Shown: positions 14,160-23,129 of the stretch, piece by piece
How positions within the stretch are numbered: position 1 is the stretch's first letter
How the letters are laid out: every line of letters starts with the position of its first letter
IMG/VR virus record: IMGVR_UViG_3300046535_001869
Span: 45,300 to 109,299 of that record
Origin: a virus
Direction: 5' to 3' (one strand)
Length of the DNA: 64,000 nucleotides
Position numbers and translations under genes: made by a program
Notes under the pieces: model-generated
What the model saw: the letters and a program-made list of their open reading frames with translations, nothing else
Database searches by the model: none
What the model was told of the DNA's origin: nothing

Positions 14160-17100
14160 CCACATCCCTCGTTATACGAGCACCGCGTACAAGTCCGGCA
14201 GGTCCCGGTCCTAACAAGCGACAGGTTGTGACAGTCTGGGCACTCGTCGAGCTCAGCCTTCCTGGCGACGTTTACCCACGCGGCCAGGGCGACCGGTGGT
14301 CGGCTCTCGACGAACTCCGAGATCTTCCGGTGGATCTCCTCGACCCCGACCGCAGCCTCGACCGCCGGGACGTTAGCCAGTTCCTCGCGCCCGAGGTAGT
14401 GGATAGCCACGTCGCGGAAGATCAAGTCGAACAGCGACTGTGCCAACCTGATCCGCTCGTGGCCCTCGACGATCCCCGCCGGCTCGAACTTTGTATGAAC
14501 GAACGCGTCGACGAATTCGTCGAGCGGGACACCGTACTGAAGGCCGATCGAGATCGCCTTGGCGAACCCGTTGACCAGGGAGCGGACGGTCGACCCTTCC
14601 TTGCTCATCTCGGTGAAGATCTCGGCGAGCCGCCCGTCCGGGTACTCCCCGGTGTGGAGATAGACCGAGTGCCCGTCGAGCTTGAACTTTTGCCGATAGC
14701 CGCGAGCGCGTGGAGTTAGCGCCTCGCGTTCATTACGGGAGAAAACCGTATCCGCAACAACAGAATATCGACGCTTGGGATCGGTCAAGAAATCGGTTTC
14801 GCCGGAGGTCTGTGCGATTTTAGGTTTGGCAGCCGCGAGCGGCTGCGTCAGTTTCGACCCGTCGCGGTACAACGCGATGGCCTTGACGCCGAGCCGCCAA
14901 GCCTCGCGGTAGACGCCGGACACGTCCTCGACCGTCGCATCGTTCGGCAGGTTCACGGTCTTCGACGCCGCGCCCGAGAGATGCGGCTGGAGCGCGGCGA
15001 CCATCAACACATGGGCCATCGGGCGGAGGTCGGCGACGCAGTGGAAGACCCGTAGGGTCAGCGTCGGTGCACGATAAATACCGGGCCAACCATCTAGGGT
15101 ACCAGCCTCGCTGATCCAATTTATGGCGTCTCTGGTATCTCGTTCATCGAAACCGAGGCGTCCTAGAGCCATAGGAACCGCCTGGTTGACGATCACCATC
15201 GTCCCGCCGCCGGCCAGCTGCTTGTCCTTGACCAGCGCGTAGTCCGGCTCACACCCGGTGGTGTCGCAGTCCATCACGAACGAGATAGTCCCGGTCGGCG
15301 CGATCAGCGTCGTCTGGGCGTTGCGGAAGGATTTGGCCTCGAGGACATGCTCCCAGACATAGATGGATCGATCGACGATCCTTCCGGCCTGCCCCTCGCA
15401 GCTCACGAAGTCGACCGCCTCGCGGTGCTTGTGCATCACGCCGTAGAACGAGGCAACATTTGCCTCCCACCGAGGGAACGGCCCGAGCTCCTCGGCCAGC
15501 TCCGCCGAGGTCCGATAGGCGACGCCGGTCATCAACGCGGTCAGGGCAGCAGCGAGCGCGCGACCCTCGTCGGAATCGTACGGTAGCGCCAGACGCATCA
15601 GCAACCCACCGAGGTCAGCGTAGCCCAGGCCCAGGGTCCGGTAGTTGTACGCGCCCTCGGCGAACTCGCGCGCCGGGAACGAGGCCATCGAGACGCTGAT
15701 GTCGAGCACCATCGTCCACAGCCGGCAAGCGTGCTCGTAGCGGTCAAGGTCGATCGAGCCGTCGTCGTTAAGGAAGGCGGTCAGGCGGAGGGAGGCGAGG
15801 TTGCACGCCGAGCCGTCATTTGAGTGAAATTCTGCGCACGGGTTCGTCGTCCTAATAGGACCGTCCGCGGCCGTAGTGTGCCAGGAGTTAATCGTATCGT
15901 GGAACAGTAGCCCAGGGTCCGCGCTGGCCCAGGCGGCACGACAGATCTCGTTCCAGACCTCACCGGCGTTAACGATCTTCGCCACCTCGCCGGTCGTGCG
16001 CGCTATCAAGTTCCACGGTTTATGTCCCTCGGCTGAACGCATGAACGCGTCGGTCACTCGGACCGAGTTGTTCGAGTTCTGCCCATCGATCGTCCGCATC
16101 GCCTCGGACTCCCAGGTCGCTGGGAGCGCTTCGGGCTCGAAGCCGTTCTCAAGTCGATCGATCATCGGCTGGGGGATATCGATGCCGATGGGAGCGAACC
16201 CCCCGTATTTTAATCGTAGCACCTGACTCCCGACGTCCATCGCCGCGGCCTTGCCCTCCTCGCGAACCTTCCAGCGAATGAACTCCAGGAGCTCCGGGTG
16301 GTCGTCGTCCAGGCAGACCATCTTGGCCGCGCGCCGGGTCGTCCCACCGGACTGGATCGCTCCGGCGGCTCTATCCCCGATCGCTAGCCAACTCATCACG
16401 CCGGAGGCTCGACCACCTCCGGATAACGGTTCGTGCAGCGCGCGCCAGGTGCTAGGATTTACCCCCGACCCGGACCCGTGCTTGAAGATCCGCGCCTCGC
16501 GGACCCACGTGTCCATGATCCCGCCCTCGTTGACGAGGTCGTCCCGGGTTGGCGTCAGGAAGCAGGCGTGCGGCTGGGGGTTCTCGTAGCTGTTGTAGAC
16601 GCGATCGGCGATCGGCCAGCCGTCATCGGTGACCTTGTGCTCCTTCCCGACCCGCCACATCCCCGAGTCGGGTCCGGCGATGCCGTAGGCCCAGTGGAGG
16701 CCGGTGTTGAACCATTGCGGGGAGTTCGGCACCGCGATCTGCATCGCGAGCATGTAGTAGAGCTCGTCGTAGAACGCGCGGGCGTCCTCCTCTCCGATTT
16801 TATCCGCGTCCGCACCGAGAACTTTGAAGTACCCCTCGCGCCAGCCCCAGTACGTCCACGCGCCGGCCATCCTGTTGAAGATCTGGCGCGCTGAGGTCTC
16901 GGGGCCATACGTTATAGTCCTGTTCGTGCCGCTGTGGGGTTCACGAGGCCTTAACCAAAATGGTAGGGAATGATCTATGTCCTTGACGCTATCAATCGTT
17001 TCGCTCGGCACCCCTGCCTTCCGCAGGTACTTGTCCGCGAGGATGTTCGCAGCGTTCTGGGACCAGCGCGCCGGTACCTCGACCCGCGGCACCTGGGCGA

Positions 17101-17191
17101 CCTTACCGGTGATGGCGACGTCGACGGTCTTCCATTCGATCTGGTCCTCGATGGGACGGTCAGTGGTCGTATATAGGCGGGTTATCTTCAC
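14156..17191 (-). CDS. Adenosylcobalamin-dependent (class II) ribonucleotide reductase
   Basis: 1011 residues from GTG 17189-17191, supported by TAGGAGAAC upstream. Diagnostic segments: NSPQWFNTGLHWAYGI (class II substrate channel), TNPCAEF and SACNLASLRL (active-site Cys and NPCAE loop), APTGTISFVMDCDTTGCEPDYAL, and a C-terminal zinc-type CPDC...CRTCTRC tail for thioredoxin-type re-reduction. It makes deoxyribonucleotides for phage replication and needs host-derived B12. Same operon as ThyX and a MazG-like protein. Confidence 0.92.
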   Translation of the reverse strand: MKITRLYTTTDRPIEDQIEWKTVDVAITGKVAQVPRVEVPARWSQNAANILADKYLRKAGVPSETIDSVKDIDHSLPFWLRPREPHSGTNRTITYGPETSARQIFNRMAGAWTYWGWREGYFKVLGADADKIGEEDARAFYDELYYMLAMQIAVPNSPQWFNTGLHWAYGIAGPDSGMWRVGKEHKVTDDGWPIADRVYNSYENPQPHACFLTPTRDDLVNEGGIMDTWVREARIFKHGSGSGVNPSTWRALHEPLSGGGRASGVMSWLAIGDRAAGAIQSGGTTRRAAKMVCLDDDHPELLEFIRWKVREEGKAAAMDVGSQVLRLKYGGFAPIGIDIPQPMIDRLENGFEPEALPATWESEAMRTIDGQNSNNSVRVTDAFMRSAEGHKPWNLIARTTGEVAKIVNAGEVWNEICRAAWASADPGLLFHDTINSWHTTAADGPIRTTNPCAEFHSNDGSACNLASLRLTAFLNDDGSIDLDRYEHACRLWTMVLDISVSMASFPAREFAEGAYNYRTLGLGYADLGGLLMRLALPYDSDEGRALAAALTALMTGVAYRTSAELAEELGPFPRWEANVASFYGVMHKHREAVDFVSCEGQAGRIVDRSIYVWEHVLEAKSFRNAQTTLIAPTGTISFVMDCDTTGCEPDYALVKDKQLAGGGTMVIVNQAVPMALGRLGFDERDTRDAINWISEAGTLDGWPGIYRAPTLTLRVFHCVADLRPMAHVLMVAALQPHLSGAASKTVNLPNDATVEDVSGVYREAWRLGVKAIALYRDGSKLTQPLAAAKPKIAQTSGETDFLTDPKRRYSVVADTVFSRNEREALTPRARGYRQKFKLDGHSVYLHTGEYPDGRLAEIFTEMSKEGSTVRSLVNGFAKAISIGLQYGVPLDEFVDAFVHTKFEPAGIVEGHERIRLAQSLFDLIFRDVAIHYLGREELANVPAVEAAVGVEEIHRKISEFVESRPPVALAAWVNVARKAELDECPDCHNLSLVRTGTCRTCTRCSYNEGCG

Positions 17192-17213
17192 GCGTGTTCT
17201 CCTAACTTCAGTA

Positions 17214-17402
17214 TCACTCCACCCTCCCACCGGCGTACAGGCCGAGGTCGAGGAGCCCGCGGAGCGTCTCGCGTGCAGCGTCGTCTTCGACGATCCGGTA
17301 TCCGTTGAGCTTGATCGGCACCGCCCCGGCGGTCAGTCGGAAGATCACCGGGCCGACGTCGCGGACGGTTAGTTCTCGGCCGGTGGAGTAGATGAGCTTC
17401 AC
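17214..17402 (-). CDS. Hypothetical protein (62 aa)
   Basis: Starts at GTG 17400-17402 (GTGA overlap). Beta-rich small protein (KLIYSTGRELTVRDVGPVIFRL). Located 22 nt upstream of the reductase. Family unknown. Confidence 0.6.
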   Translation of the reverse strand: MKLIYSTGRELTVRDVGPVIFRLTAGAVPIKLNGYRIVEDDAARETLRGLLDLGLYAGGRVE

Positions 17403-17599
17403 TCGATGCCCCTCCGGTCCTTGCCTAACGGCCAAATCTTATCCTGGTAGATCTGGCCGTGACGTCGGAGCTGCGTTACACCATCGATCTTGTCCCACTC
17501 GGACAGCTCCGGCACCAGCTCGATGGCGCGGCGGCGGAGGACCGGGTCGACGCAGGCCTGGAAGAGGTGGACTAGGCAGGTCAGCTCGCGGATGGTCAC
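17399..17599 (-). CDS. Hypothetical protein (66 aa)
   Basis: Helical N-terminus with a single Cys pair spaced 8 apart (LTCLVHLFQACVDP). Coupled to both neighbours by 4-nt overlaps. Family unknown. Confidence 0.6.
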   Translation of the reverse strand: MTIRELTCLVHLFQACVDPVLRRRAIELVPELSEWDKIDGVTQLRRHGQIYQDKIWPLGKDRRGIE

Positions 17600-18624
17600 T
17601 TGTCTCCCTCCCAGCCCTGCGGGCGCTCGAAGCCGCCCGCGCCGTGGTGCCCACCGCCCCCGTACAGCGCGCAGACCTTCGACACGTCAGCGCCCTCGGG
17701 GCGCGAGCGGAGGCTGAAGTTGCGCCGGCCATCGCGGTCGTAATAGGTGGCAGCAAAAGCCGCGGCCATCATAAATTCACCGCTAGTACCGGTCATAGAT
17801 TGAGGCTCGGTTAACGCGTGCCCCACATCAGAAGCCAACCACGGCGGGCAGTTGCAGACTGGGACGCGAACGCCGCCAATAACCATCGTGCGGCGGGTGG
17901 TGCGAATGATGGTCTGAACGTCGAGGTCGTGCTTGCGGAGGATGCCGGTGCCCTCCTTGATAAGGTCAGCTCCGAACCAAGCACCTGAATCCGCTATATT
18001 TCCGTTGTCCTCGTATAGCCGATCCCACAGCGCGAAGGAGAGCGGGTAGGAGGTCACCGCGGCGTGGAACGGGCGCGAGCGGTCGTCGGTGAACTTCCAG
18101 ATGTCGTAGTCCTCAACTAGGTCGATGAACCAGGGGCGCGAGACGCCGGGGTTGAAGAAGTCCCAGGTAATGCCGGCGCCACTCCTCGACATATCGAATA
18201 ACACGCCGAGGTTTACTGGAGCGCCGGAAGAAATATATCTTACGGGTTCATCGGTCACATGATATGTCATACCTTGAATAGGAAGCGCTGGCCGACCAGC
18301 GAGTGTTTCGATCATATTGATTTCTAATGCCCAAGAGATAAAGTTTGAACGCGGAGAGGCTAATTCAGCCAGGTCCTCCGCTGCGGATTTATGGTGATCC
18401 AACACGAGCACCGAGCGGGCGGTGCGGGCCATCGCCTCGAGGATCGGACGAGGGTAGGAGAAGTCGACGATCAGGACGTCGCGGTCCTTGACGTCCGGCG
18501 GATCCTGGTTATACGACGCGTAGACGAATTCGACGTTGTTCTGGAGCGCGCGATGGACGACCCAGGAGGCAGCGAAGCCGTCGATGCAGGAGGAGCCGTG
18601 GGCGATGCAGAGGGTTTTGGTCAT
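17596..18624 (-). CDS. DHH-family phosphoesterase
   Basis: 342 residues with the motifs of DHH phosphoesterases: HGSSCIDGFAASWV (motif I-like), LIVDFSYP (motif II-like), VLDHHKSA (DHH) and C-terminal DHHA1 motif YGGGGHHGAGGF. The family includes oligoribonucleases, cyclic-dinucleotide phosphodiesterases and RecJ-like exonucleases. The small size and DHHA1 end fit NrnA/GdpP-type activity on short oligonucleotides or signalling dinucleotides, so an anti-CBASS or nucleotide-salvage role is possible but unproven. Confidence 0.85.
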   Translation of the reverse strand: MTKTLCIAHGSSCIDGFAASWVVHRALQNNVEFVYASYNQDPPDVKDRDVLIVDFSYPRPILEAMARTARSVLVLDHHKSAAEDLAELASPRSNFISWALEINMIETLAGRPALPIQGMTYHVTDEPVRYISSGAPVNLGVLFDMSRSGAGITWDFFNPGVSRPWFIDLVEDYDIWKFTDDRSRPFHAAVTSYPLSFALWDRLYEDNGNIADSGAWFGADLIKEGTGILRKHDLDVQTIIRTTRRTMVIGGVRVPVCNCPPWLASDVGHALTEPQSMTGTSGEFMMAAAFAATYYDRDGRRNFSLRSRPEGADVSKVCALYGGGGHHGAGGFERPQGWEGDK

Positions 18625-18920
18625 CGTCCAACTCCGACTAACACGTTGCGGTACCGCGGGACGAACGTCTTCTTGATCTTGACGCCCCTCCACCGCGTGC
18701 CATAGCGACAGAGCGGGCTGGAGCGCCACGCCGACTGCTGAAGGAAGCGCGCCTCGCGCCGGTAGTAGCGCGCTAGGGCCTCCTCGTCGGCCGTGGTTCC
18801 CTCGGTCTGGCCGAAGAGTATCCTTGCCGGAACGTTCATAGCCTCGGAGATGCTCTCCATAAGATCATCGCGCGCCTCGGTGAACTCGGCTAAGGTAGGA
18901 ATTACGGTTACGATCTTCAC
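18621..18920 (-). CDS. Hypothetical protein (99 aa)
   Basis: Starts at GTG 18918-18920. The stretch SISEAMNVPARILFGQTEG resembles a loop seen in some portal proteins, but the protein is short and lies in a nucleotide-metabolism operon, so I give no function. The second half is basic. Confidence 0.55.
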   Translation of the reverse strand: MKIVTVIPTLAEFTEARDDLMESISEAMNVPARILFGQTEGTTADEEALARYYRREARFLQQSAWRSSPLCRYGTRWRGVKIKKTFVPRYRNVLVGVGR

Positions 18921-19210
18921 AGCGTCATCTCGCGGTTCTGGTTGTATAGCTCCTCGGCGAGGTTCCCGAAGGCCAGGGCGCATGCCGCTTCCTCATCGTA
19001 GACGTGCCCCGATGGCATGTCCGCGCGCAGGTCCTCGCGGACCTCGTGGCACTCGGCGCAGGTACAGTACTCGGTCGCGGTATTGTCCCAGATGCCGAAC
19101 GAGTTCAGGTAGACTTCACCGGCCTCGATGGTGCGCCGGCACTCGCAGCATCGGTGGGGCTTGCGTGCCCGGCGAGGCTGCTCCTGGTAGAGGGTTGGGA
19201 TTTCACACAT
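18917..19210 (-). CDS. Zinc-finger-like protein (97 aa)
   Basis: Two CxxC pairs, CCEC (about 22-25) and CTCAEC (about 49-54), make a likely four-Cys zinc site. The C-terminal part is acidic and helical. The layout, with RKPHRCCECRRTIEAGEVY, matches a common small phage zinc protein family of unknown function. Confidence 0.7.
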   Translation of the reverse strand: MCEIPTLYQEQPRRARKPHRCCECRRTIEAGEVYLNSFGIWDNTATEYCTCAECHEVREDLRADMPSGHVYDEEAACALAFGNLAEELYNQNREMTL

Positions 19211-19522
19211 TCAGCGTCTTCCCCTCGGTTGATTGTAACCGTCGATGTAGTTCGACCGATCCTCGAAGCACCCCGGGTGCGGCACGCAGCGGACCTCGGC
19301 GTTCTCGATCGGCGGGTAGCCGTTCGGGTGGAAGGCGTCGCGTTCTGGTTTCCAGCGCCCCTCGCGTGCCACGGCGCACGGGTCGGGCATCCCGCGCAGC
19401 GGGGCCTTGGCGCAGGCACGGACCTCGCTCCCATCGGGCCAAGTGACGATCAGCTCGCGGTCGTCGGCCGAGGCGAGGACGACGAGGGCGGTGGCGAAGA
19501 GGAGGGGGTGGAGGGTGATCAT
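19211..19522 (-). CDS. Exported hypothetical protein (103 aa)
   Basis: The N-terminus is a signal peptide with a hydrophobic core (LLFATALVVLASA) and an A-x-A-like cleavage site. The mature part has four Cys that could pair. A periplasmic role is likely; target unknown. Confidence 0.65.
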   Translation of the reverse strand: MITLHPLLFATALVVLASADDRELIVTWPDGSEVRACAKAPLRGMPDPCAVAREGRWKPERDAFHPNGYPPIENAEVRCVPHPGCFEDRSNYIDGYNQPRGRR

Positions 19523-19812
19523 CCTTCAAGCCTCGCGCGCTCGTCCTCGGTCAGCAGATGCCACAGGCGGAAGCGAACGACGCGCCAATCGTTGATCAGT
19601 CGATCGGATTTCGACCGTTCAACCAGCTGGTTCCAGTACCACCGCGCCGACTCCAGACTGTGCTCGGGCGACTTGTCGCGCCGAAGGTACTTCAGGACGT
19701 TCCCAGCGGCGAACGCGGGACCCCAGTCGGTCTTCTCGACTATAGTATCCCAGACCTGGCGGCCCTCGCCGTAGTGGGTCTGGCGGACGGTCTCGTCGAC
19801 GCGGGCGGTCAT
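19519..19812 (-). CDS. DUF3310-type protein (97 aa)
   Basis: The H-Y start (THYGEGRQVWDTI), GNVLKYLRRDKSPEHSLESARWYWNQL and final helix match DUF3310, a small phage family often annotated as nucleotide-kinase-like but without proven activity. Confidence 0.7.
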   Translation of the reverse strand: MTARVDETVRQTHYGEGRQVWDTIVEKTDWGPAFAAGNVLKYLRRDKSPEHSLESARWYWNQLVERSKSDRLINDWRVVRFRLWHLLTEDERARLEG

Positions 19813-20150
19813 CGTTCGGCCTCCAGTTGCGCGATCCGCTCGCGCGCCTTGAAGTGCGAGCGACCTATGACCCCGACGACGTCGAAGCCGGCGCAGCGGA
19901 CTAGGAGCGTCCAGTACGCGAAAACGTCGGACAATTCGTCCTTGAGCAGCTCACGGTCGATCTTGTCGCCGCGCCACTGCTTCTTGATGAAGTTCGCGAC
20001 CTCACCCGCCTCGCCTGCGAGAGCCAGCGCGAGGAATCGCTCGTCCTCGATCGAGCCAGCGACGTTCCCGGACCGCGCGATGAACCGGTGGTGAAGGTCC
20101 CACAGGTCACGATCGACGTCGTTGATCAGGTCCTTACCGTCCGATGGCAT
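19809..20150 (-). CDS. MazG-like nucleotide pyrophosphohydrolase
   Basis: 113 residues with the metal-binding pattern of the all-alpha NTP pyrophosphatases: LALAGEAGEVANFIKK supplies E-x-x-E and LLKDELSDVFAYW supplies E-x-x-D. MazG-like enzymes hydrolyse NTPs or dNTPs and may cleanse non-canonical nucleotides. Operon neighbours ThyX and ribonucleotide reductase support a dNTP-pool role. Start overlaps the upstream gene by 17 nt. Confidence 0.8.
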   Translation of the reverse strand: MPSDGKDLINDVDRDLWDLHHRFIARSGNVAGSIEDERFLALALAGEAGEVANFIKKQWRGDKIDRELLKDELSDVFAYWTLLVRCAGFDVVGVIGRSHFKARERIAQLEAER

Positions 20151-20406
20151 CGGCGTACTCCCAGTTGTATCGCTTCGACTTCTTCGGCGGCCAGCCGTCC
20201 TCCCCGGCGAGCGCGAGCGCGACGACCGGGGACGGCGCGCGGACGCTCAGCGAGTCGTCGATCTCCTCGGGCTCGATCCGATAGACCGGGTCGCCAGGAC
20301 CCCAGAACCAGCGGTGGGCGTCGTAGCCCGCGGCATCGAGCCGGACGCGACGCATGATCCAGCCATCGGGCAGGCGCGCGATTCCGTGGTGGAAGACGCG
20401 GGTCAT
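20134..20406 (-). CDS. Hypothetical protein (90 aa)
   Basis: Trp/Tyr-rich N-terminal half (DAHRWFWGPGDPVYRIEPEEI) and a basic C-terminus. Overlaps both neighbours. Unrecognised. Confidence 0.55.
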   Translation of the reverse strand: MTRVFHHGIARLPDGWIMRRVRLDAAGYDAHRWFWGPGDPVYRIEPEEIDDSLSVRAPSPVVALALAGEDGWPPKKSKRYNWEYADAIGR

Positions 20407-21227
20407 ACCTTCAGATACCTCGGCGCGAAGCCGCCAGCCTCGGTCCGCTCCAGGTCACCGAACAGCGCGGGCTCAGCTGCGAGCATCAGCTCGGCGATCC
20501 GTGAGAAGACGTGGAAGATCTCCTCCTCGGCCGCCGGCTCGGTCCGGAGCGCGATGACGTGGCGGAGCGCGCGGACGTTCCCGGTCCAGACGCCGCCGGT
20601 CGCGACGCCCAGCGGAACGATCCGGCTCAAGCACGACGTCACTCGCTTCTTGTAGTCGAAGTTCTTGTCGCCCTCGTCCATCTCCCAGATCTTCAGCAGC
20701 TCGGCGTAGTAGTGCTCGACCGTCTCGAACGTCGCGTCGAAGACCGCGCGGCTCGCCGCCTTGCGGTCGGCCAGGTCCGGATCATCGGACGCGCGCTCGG
20801 TCAGCGACGTCGGGATCCAGTACGGGATGTCCCTGTCGAACCTGATGAACCTGAGGGACCCCTCGCTGATCGCCCAGCCGGCGCGGTGGCGGTTCATCTC
20901 GGCGGTGAAGACGCGCGATACGCCCTCGATCGCGAACGTATAGACCGCGTGCTCCAGGACCGAGCCGTGGCCGGACGCCAGGATGTTGTCCAGGTACGCG
21001 ACGAGGTCCGAGCGGACCCGCGTCACGTTCGGATTCAGGCCCGGCTCGAACGACATATAGCAGCGCTTCGCGGCGAGCGCGATCAGCAGCGCCGGATCGG
21101 TCGCGACATCCGGTCCCGGAACTTCGTACCCGTCCGCCCCGACGTGGTCGAGCCAGCGACGGACCTCAGCGCGGTCGACGACCGTTCGGCCAACGTTGAA
21201 GATTTCGATAGAGACGTGCTTAGGCAC
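20403..21227 (-). CDS. thyX: Flavin-dependent thymidylate synthase ThyX
   Basis: 274 residues from GTG 21225-21227. The ThyX signature RHR-x(7)-S is present as NRHRAGWAISEGSLRF, followed by RFD-type and VPLGVATGG-type segments. The flanking LRHVIALRTEPAAEEEIFHVF helix and ThyX-like length (220-270) agree. It methylates dUMP using folate and FAD. The upstream 54-aa gene overlaps it by 8 nt. Confidence 0.92.
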   Translation of the reverse strand: MPKHVSIEIFNVGRTVVDRAEVRRWLDHVGADGYEVPGPDVATDPALLIALAAKRCYMSFEPGLNPNVTRVRSDLVAYLDNILASGHGSVLEHAVYTFAIEGVSRVFTAEMNRHRAGWAISEGSLRFIRFDRDIPYWIPTSLTERASDDPDLADRKAASRAVFDATFETVEHYYAELLKIWEMDEGDKNFDYKKRVTSCLSRIVPLGVATGGVWTGNVRALRHVIALRTEPAAEEEIFHVFSRIAELMLAAEPALFGDLERTEAGGFAPRYLKV

Positions 21228-21384
21228 GTTCCGCCTCGATCCGCCCATCGTGCTGGGTGAAGTAGCGGGTGTGCGGATCAACGGCCCGCAGCGCTGCAAC
21301 GACCTCCTGTCGCGTTAGAGGGGGGAGGCTATTTACCGCCTCCAGGAGGTTCTCCAGGGTCACTCGTCCGGTCGGTCGGCGCAC
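21220..21384 (-). CDS. Small hypothetical protein upstream of thyX (54 aa)
   Basis: GTG start at 21382-21384 with a GGGGAGAGAA ribosome-binding site; ends in TAA at 21220-21222, overlapping thyX by 8 nt. Helical protein (TLENLLEAVNSLPPLTRQEVVAALRAV). It is the first gene after the promoter at 21414-21443. Confidence 0.6.
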   Translation of the reverse strand: MRRPTGRVTLENLLEAVNSLPPLTRQEVVAALRAVDPHTRYFTQHDGRIEAERA

Positions 21385-21413
21385 TGGTTCTCTCCCCTCA
21401 GCTCAGAAAGCAG

Positions 21414-21443
21414 ATAATACCATGGTAATGATAGAAAAGTAAA
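21414..21443 (-). promoter_or_regulatory. Phage early-type promoter for the thyX/reductase operon (TTTACT / 18 nt / TATTAT)
   Basis: Minus strand TTTACT (21438-21443) and TATTAT (21414-21419) with an 18-nt spacer. The -35 lies in a small hairpin after the stop of the preceding gene. Confidence 0.7.
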
Positions 21444-21456
21444 GTGTGGTCTTTAC
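21435..21456 (-). terminator. Possible short terminator hairpin overlapping a promoter
   Basis: Minus strand GTAAAG-ACCACA-CTTTAC (6-bp stem, 6-nt loop, 21439-21456) followed by TTTTC. It overlaps the stop of the gene at 21453 and the -35 box of the next promoter. Weak on its own but analogous to the strong hairpin at 32971-33000. Confidence 0.35.
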
Positions 21457-21866
21457 CGTTCCACTAACCAAACATTGTGAACCCGGTCTTTGGTATACGG
21501 GTGCGTGGCGCCTGGCGCGCCGTGTGGTGTCCAGGAATCGTAGACTCGACCGTCCTTGATAATCACGACATGCTGCGGGACCGCCAACATGAGGACCCGA
21601 CCTGGGTAGAGTTCGACGCTGCGCTTGGCCCAGGTCGCGACGGTGCCGAGCTTTGCATGTTTGTATGGTCGTACCTTGTAACCAAGTTCGACCAGGGTGG
21701 CGCGGGCCGCTGCCATCGTGCTTGCTGTGACAACACCGGTGAGCGTGTCGTTGCGTGCGTGACGGTTCAGCGCGGGGTGGATTACCGAGGCAAAGTCTGC
21801 CCCGGTAATCGCGACCAGGGCGCTTGGTACGCACCATAGGCCTGGGGGAATTGGGTGGAGGTCCAT
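21453..21866 (-). CDS. Papain-fold/cysteine-peptidase-like protein (137 aa)
   Basis: The order Cys-His-Asp expected for a papain-like fold is visible: GLWCVPSALVAITG (Cys11 at a helix start), QHVVIIKDGRVYDSWTP (His and Asp). Many phages encode such small predicted cysteine peptidases or amidases of unknown target. The final WLVER strand fits the fold. Activity not proven. Confidence 0.6.
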   Translation of the reverse strand: MDLHPIPPGLWCVPSALVAITGADFASVIHPALNRHARNDTLTGVVTASTMAAARATLVELGYKVRPYKHAKLGTVATWAKRSVELYPGRVLMLAVPQHVVIIKDGRVYDSWTPHGAPGATHPYTKDRVHNVWLVER

Positions 21867-21867
21867 G

Positions 21868-22860
21868 CTACTTCAACAGCTTGCGTTTGCTCGAGCCGAC
21901 CTGCGAGTCGAGGCCAATGTTATCGCCAGCGCTGCGGCCGGCTTGGTACGATGCGGAGTTCACCTTTTCGTGGTGCTTCGAATCTGCGTGCGTCCAGTTC
22001 TGCGAGCGACCGCGTCCGCCCCCGCTATTGCGACGGTTGCTGCGCTTGCGCCACGAATCGGCGTAGGTCTTGGCCTCCTCGACCCCGTAACCGTATGACT
22101 GATAGAACGCCTCGGTGGCCTCGACCCCGGCTGCAACCAGCGCCTCCTCTTTGGCGCGGCGTTCCATTTCCTTGGCTTGGCCCTGTGCGCGACGGGTCGC
22201 CGTGGTACCAGCGGGAAACCCGTTCAGCGCATCGTTGTTCAGGTCGGCCTCGCTGCCGTACACGTCAGTGAGAACCAGCTCGCGCCCGGTACCGTTGCCG
22301 GTGGGTGCTGCCTTGCGAGAGGCCAACTCGGCCTCGCGACGGCGCTGCACCAGGCGTTCGATGACGCGCGAGGTGGCACCCTCGAGGAAAAACGTAAGTT
22401 CCCGCGTACTGCGGTTATCGATGCCGGCCTCGGTCGACAAGCGACGCATGGTAGAATCGAGATAGTCGTACATCTGCTCGGTGGCCTGGACATTAATGAA
22501 CCGGCCGACCAGCACGTGGCACCTCGAGGTCTTACCGCGGCCACCGGAATAGAGCGGCTTGACGTTTTGGACCTTAATGATCTGATGCAGGCAGAAGTTG
22601 TTGTTGGCCAGCGCGGCCATCAGGTTCCGCTGGTATTCGTACATCGCACGGCGGTCCGTGGTGCGCTTCTCGCGCTTGCCACCAACATCGCTAGCATCAC
22701 CCCCGGCCTGCTCGACCTGGGCCATGGTCAGACCGTTCTCTTGCAGCAGCCGCTGGACGTGCTCGGCCGCCAGTGAGGCCTCGGCCTCGGTGGCGCCGCT
22801 GTTCTGCGACAGCGCAAGCAGCTTGGCGATACGTGCGAGGACTGGGTTCGAATCGGACAT
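21868..22860 (-). CDS. DUF2786-containing protein (330 aa)
   Basis: The N-terminus PVLARIAKLLALSQNSGATEAEASLAAEHVQRLLQENGLTM matches the DUF2786 helical domain (written here in part). A central domain (about 60-190) with HVLVGRFINVQATEQMYDYL follows, and a Gly/Arg/Ser-rich C-terminal tail (RNSGGGRGRSQNW) that may bind nucleic acid. Function unknown. Its leader CTTCAAACGGGAG is shared with the next two upstream genes. Confidence 0.65.
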   Translation of the reverse strand: MSDSNPVLARIAKLLALSQNSGATEAEASLAAEHVQRLLQENGLTMAQVEQAGGDASDVGGKREKRTTDRRAMYEYQRNLMAALANNNFCLHQIIKVQNVKPLYSGGRGKTSRCHVLVGRFINVQATEQMYDYLDSTMRRLSTEAGIDNRSTRELTFFLEGATSRVIERLVQRRREAELASRKAAPTGNGTGRELVLTDVYGSEADLNNDALNGFPAGTTATRRAQGQAKEMERRAKEEALVAAGVEATEAFYQSYGYGVEEAKTYADSWRKRSNRRNSGGGRGRSQNWTHADSKHHEKVNSASYQAGRSAGDNIGLDSQVGSSKRKLLK

Positions 22861-22901
22861 GGTGTACTCCCGTTTGAAGTTGTGGCGTTTGCGGCGCCTA
22901 G

Positions 22902-23075
22902 TTAGACCGGCTGGACGTCGTCTGAATAGTCATCGTCCATGTATGCCGTATACGGCGTAAAATCGTTTGTCACATCCACGAAGTGATTAATGTACTCTTG
23001 TAGACTTTCGTGTTCCTCTTTCGTAAACTTGCACGCATCGATAACAATTACGTATGCTTCTTTATAATAAGCCAT
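22902..23075 (-). CDS. Acidic hypothetical protein (57 aa)
   Basis: ATG 23073-23075 preceded by CTTCAAACGGGAG. Highly acidic C-terminus (MDDDYSDDVQPV) and a helical N-terminus; might mimic DNA, but that is speculation. Confidence 0.6.
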   Translation of the reverse strand: MAYYKEAYVIVIDACKFTKEEHESLQEYINHFVDVTNDFTPYTAYMDDDYSDDVQPV

Positions 23076-23129
23076 GTTGGTTCTCCCGTTTGAAGTCGGG
23101 GACGTTTGTAGCGCCCCCGGGACCTCAGA

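Noticed and set aside
18621-18920. Fragment of a portal protein
   Set aside because: Only a short loop resembles portals; the gene is intact, coupled to its neighbours and lies in the nucleotide operon.
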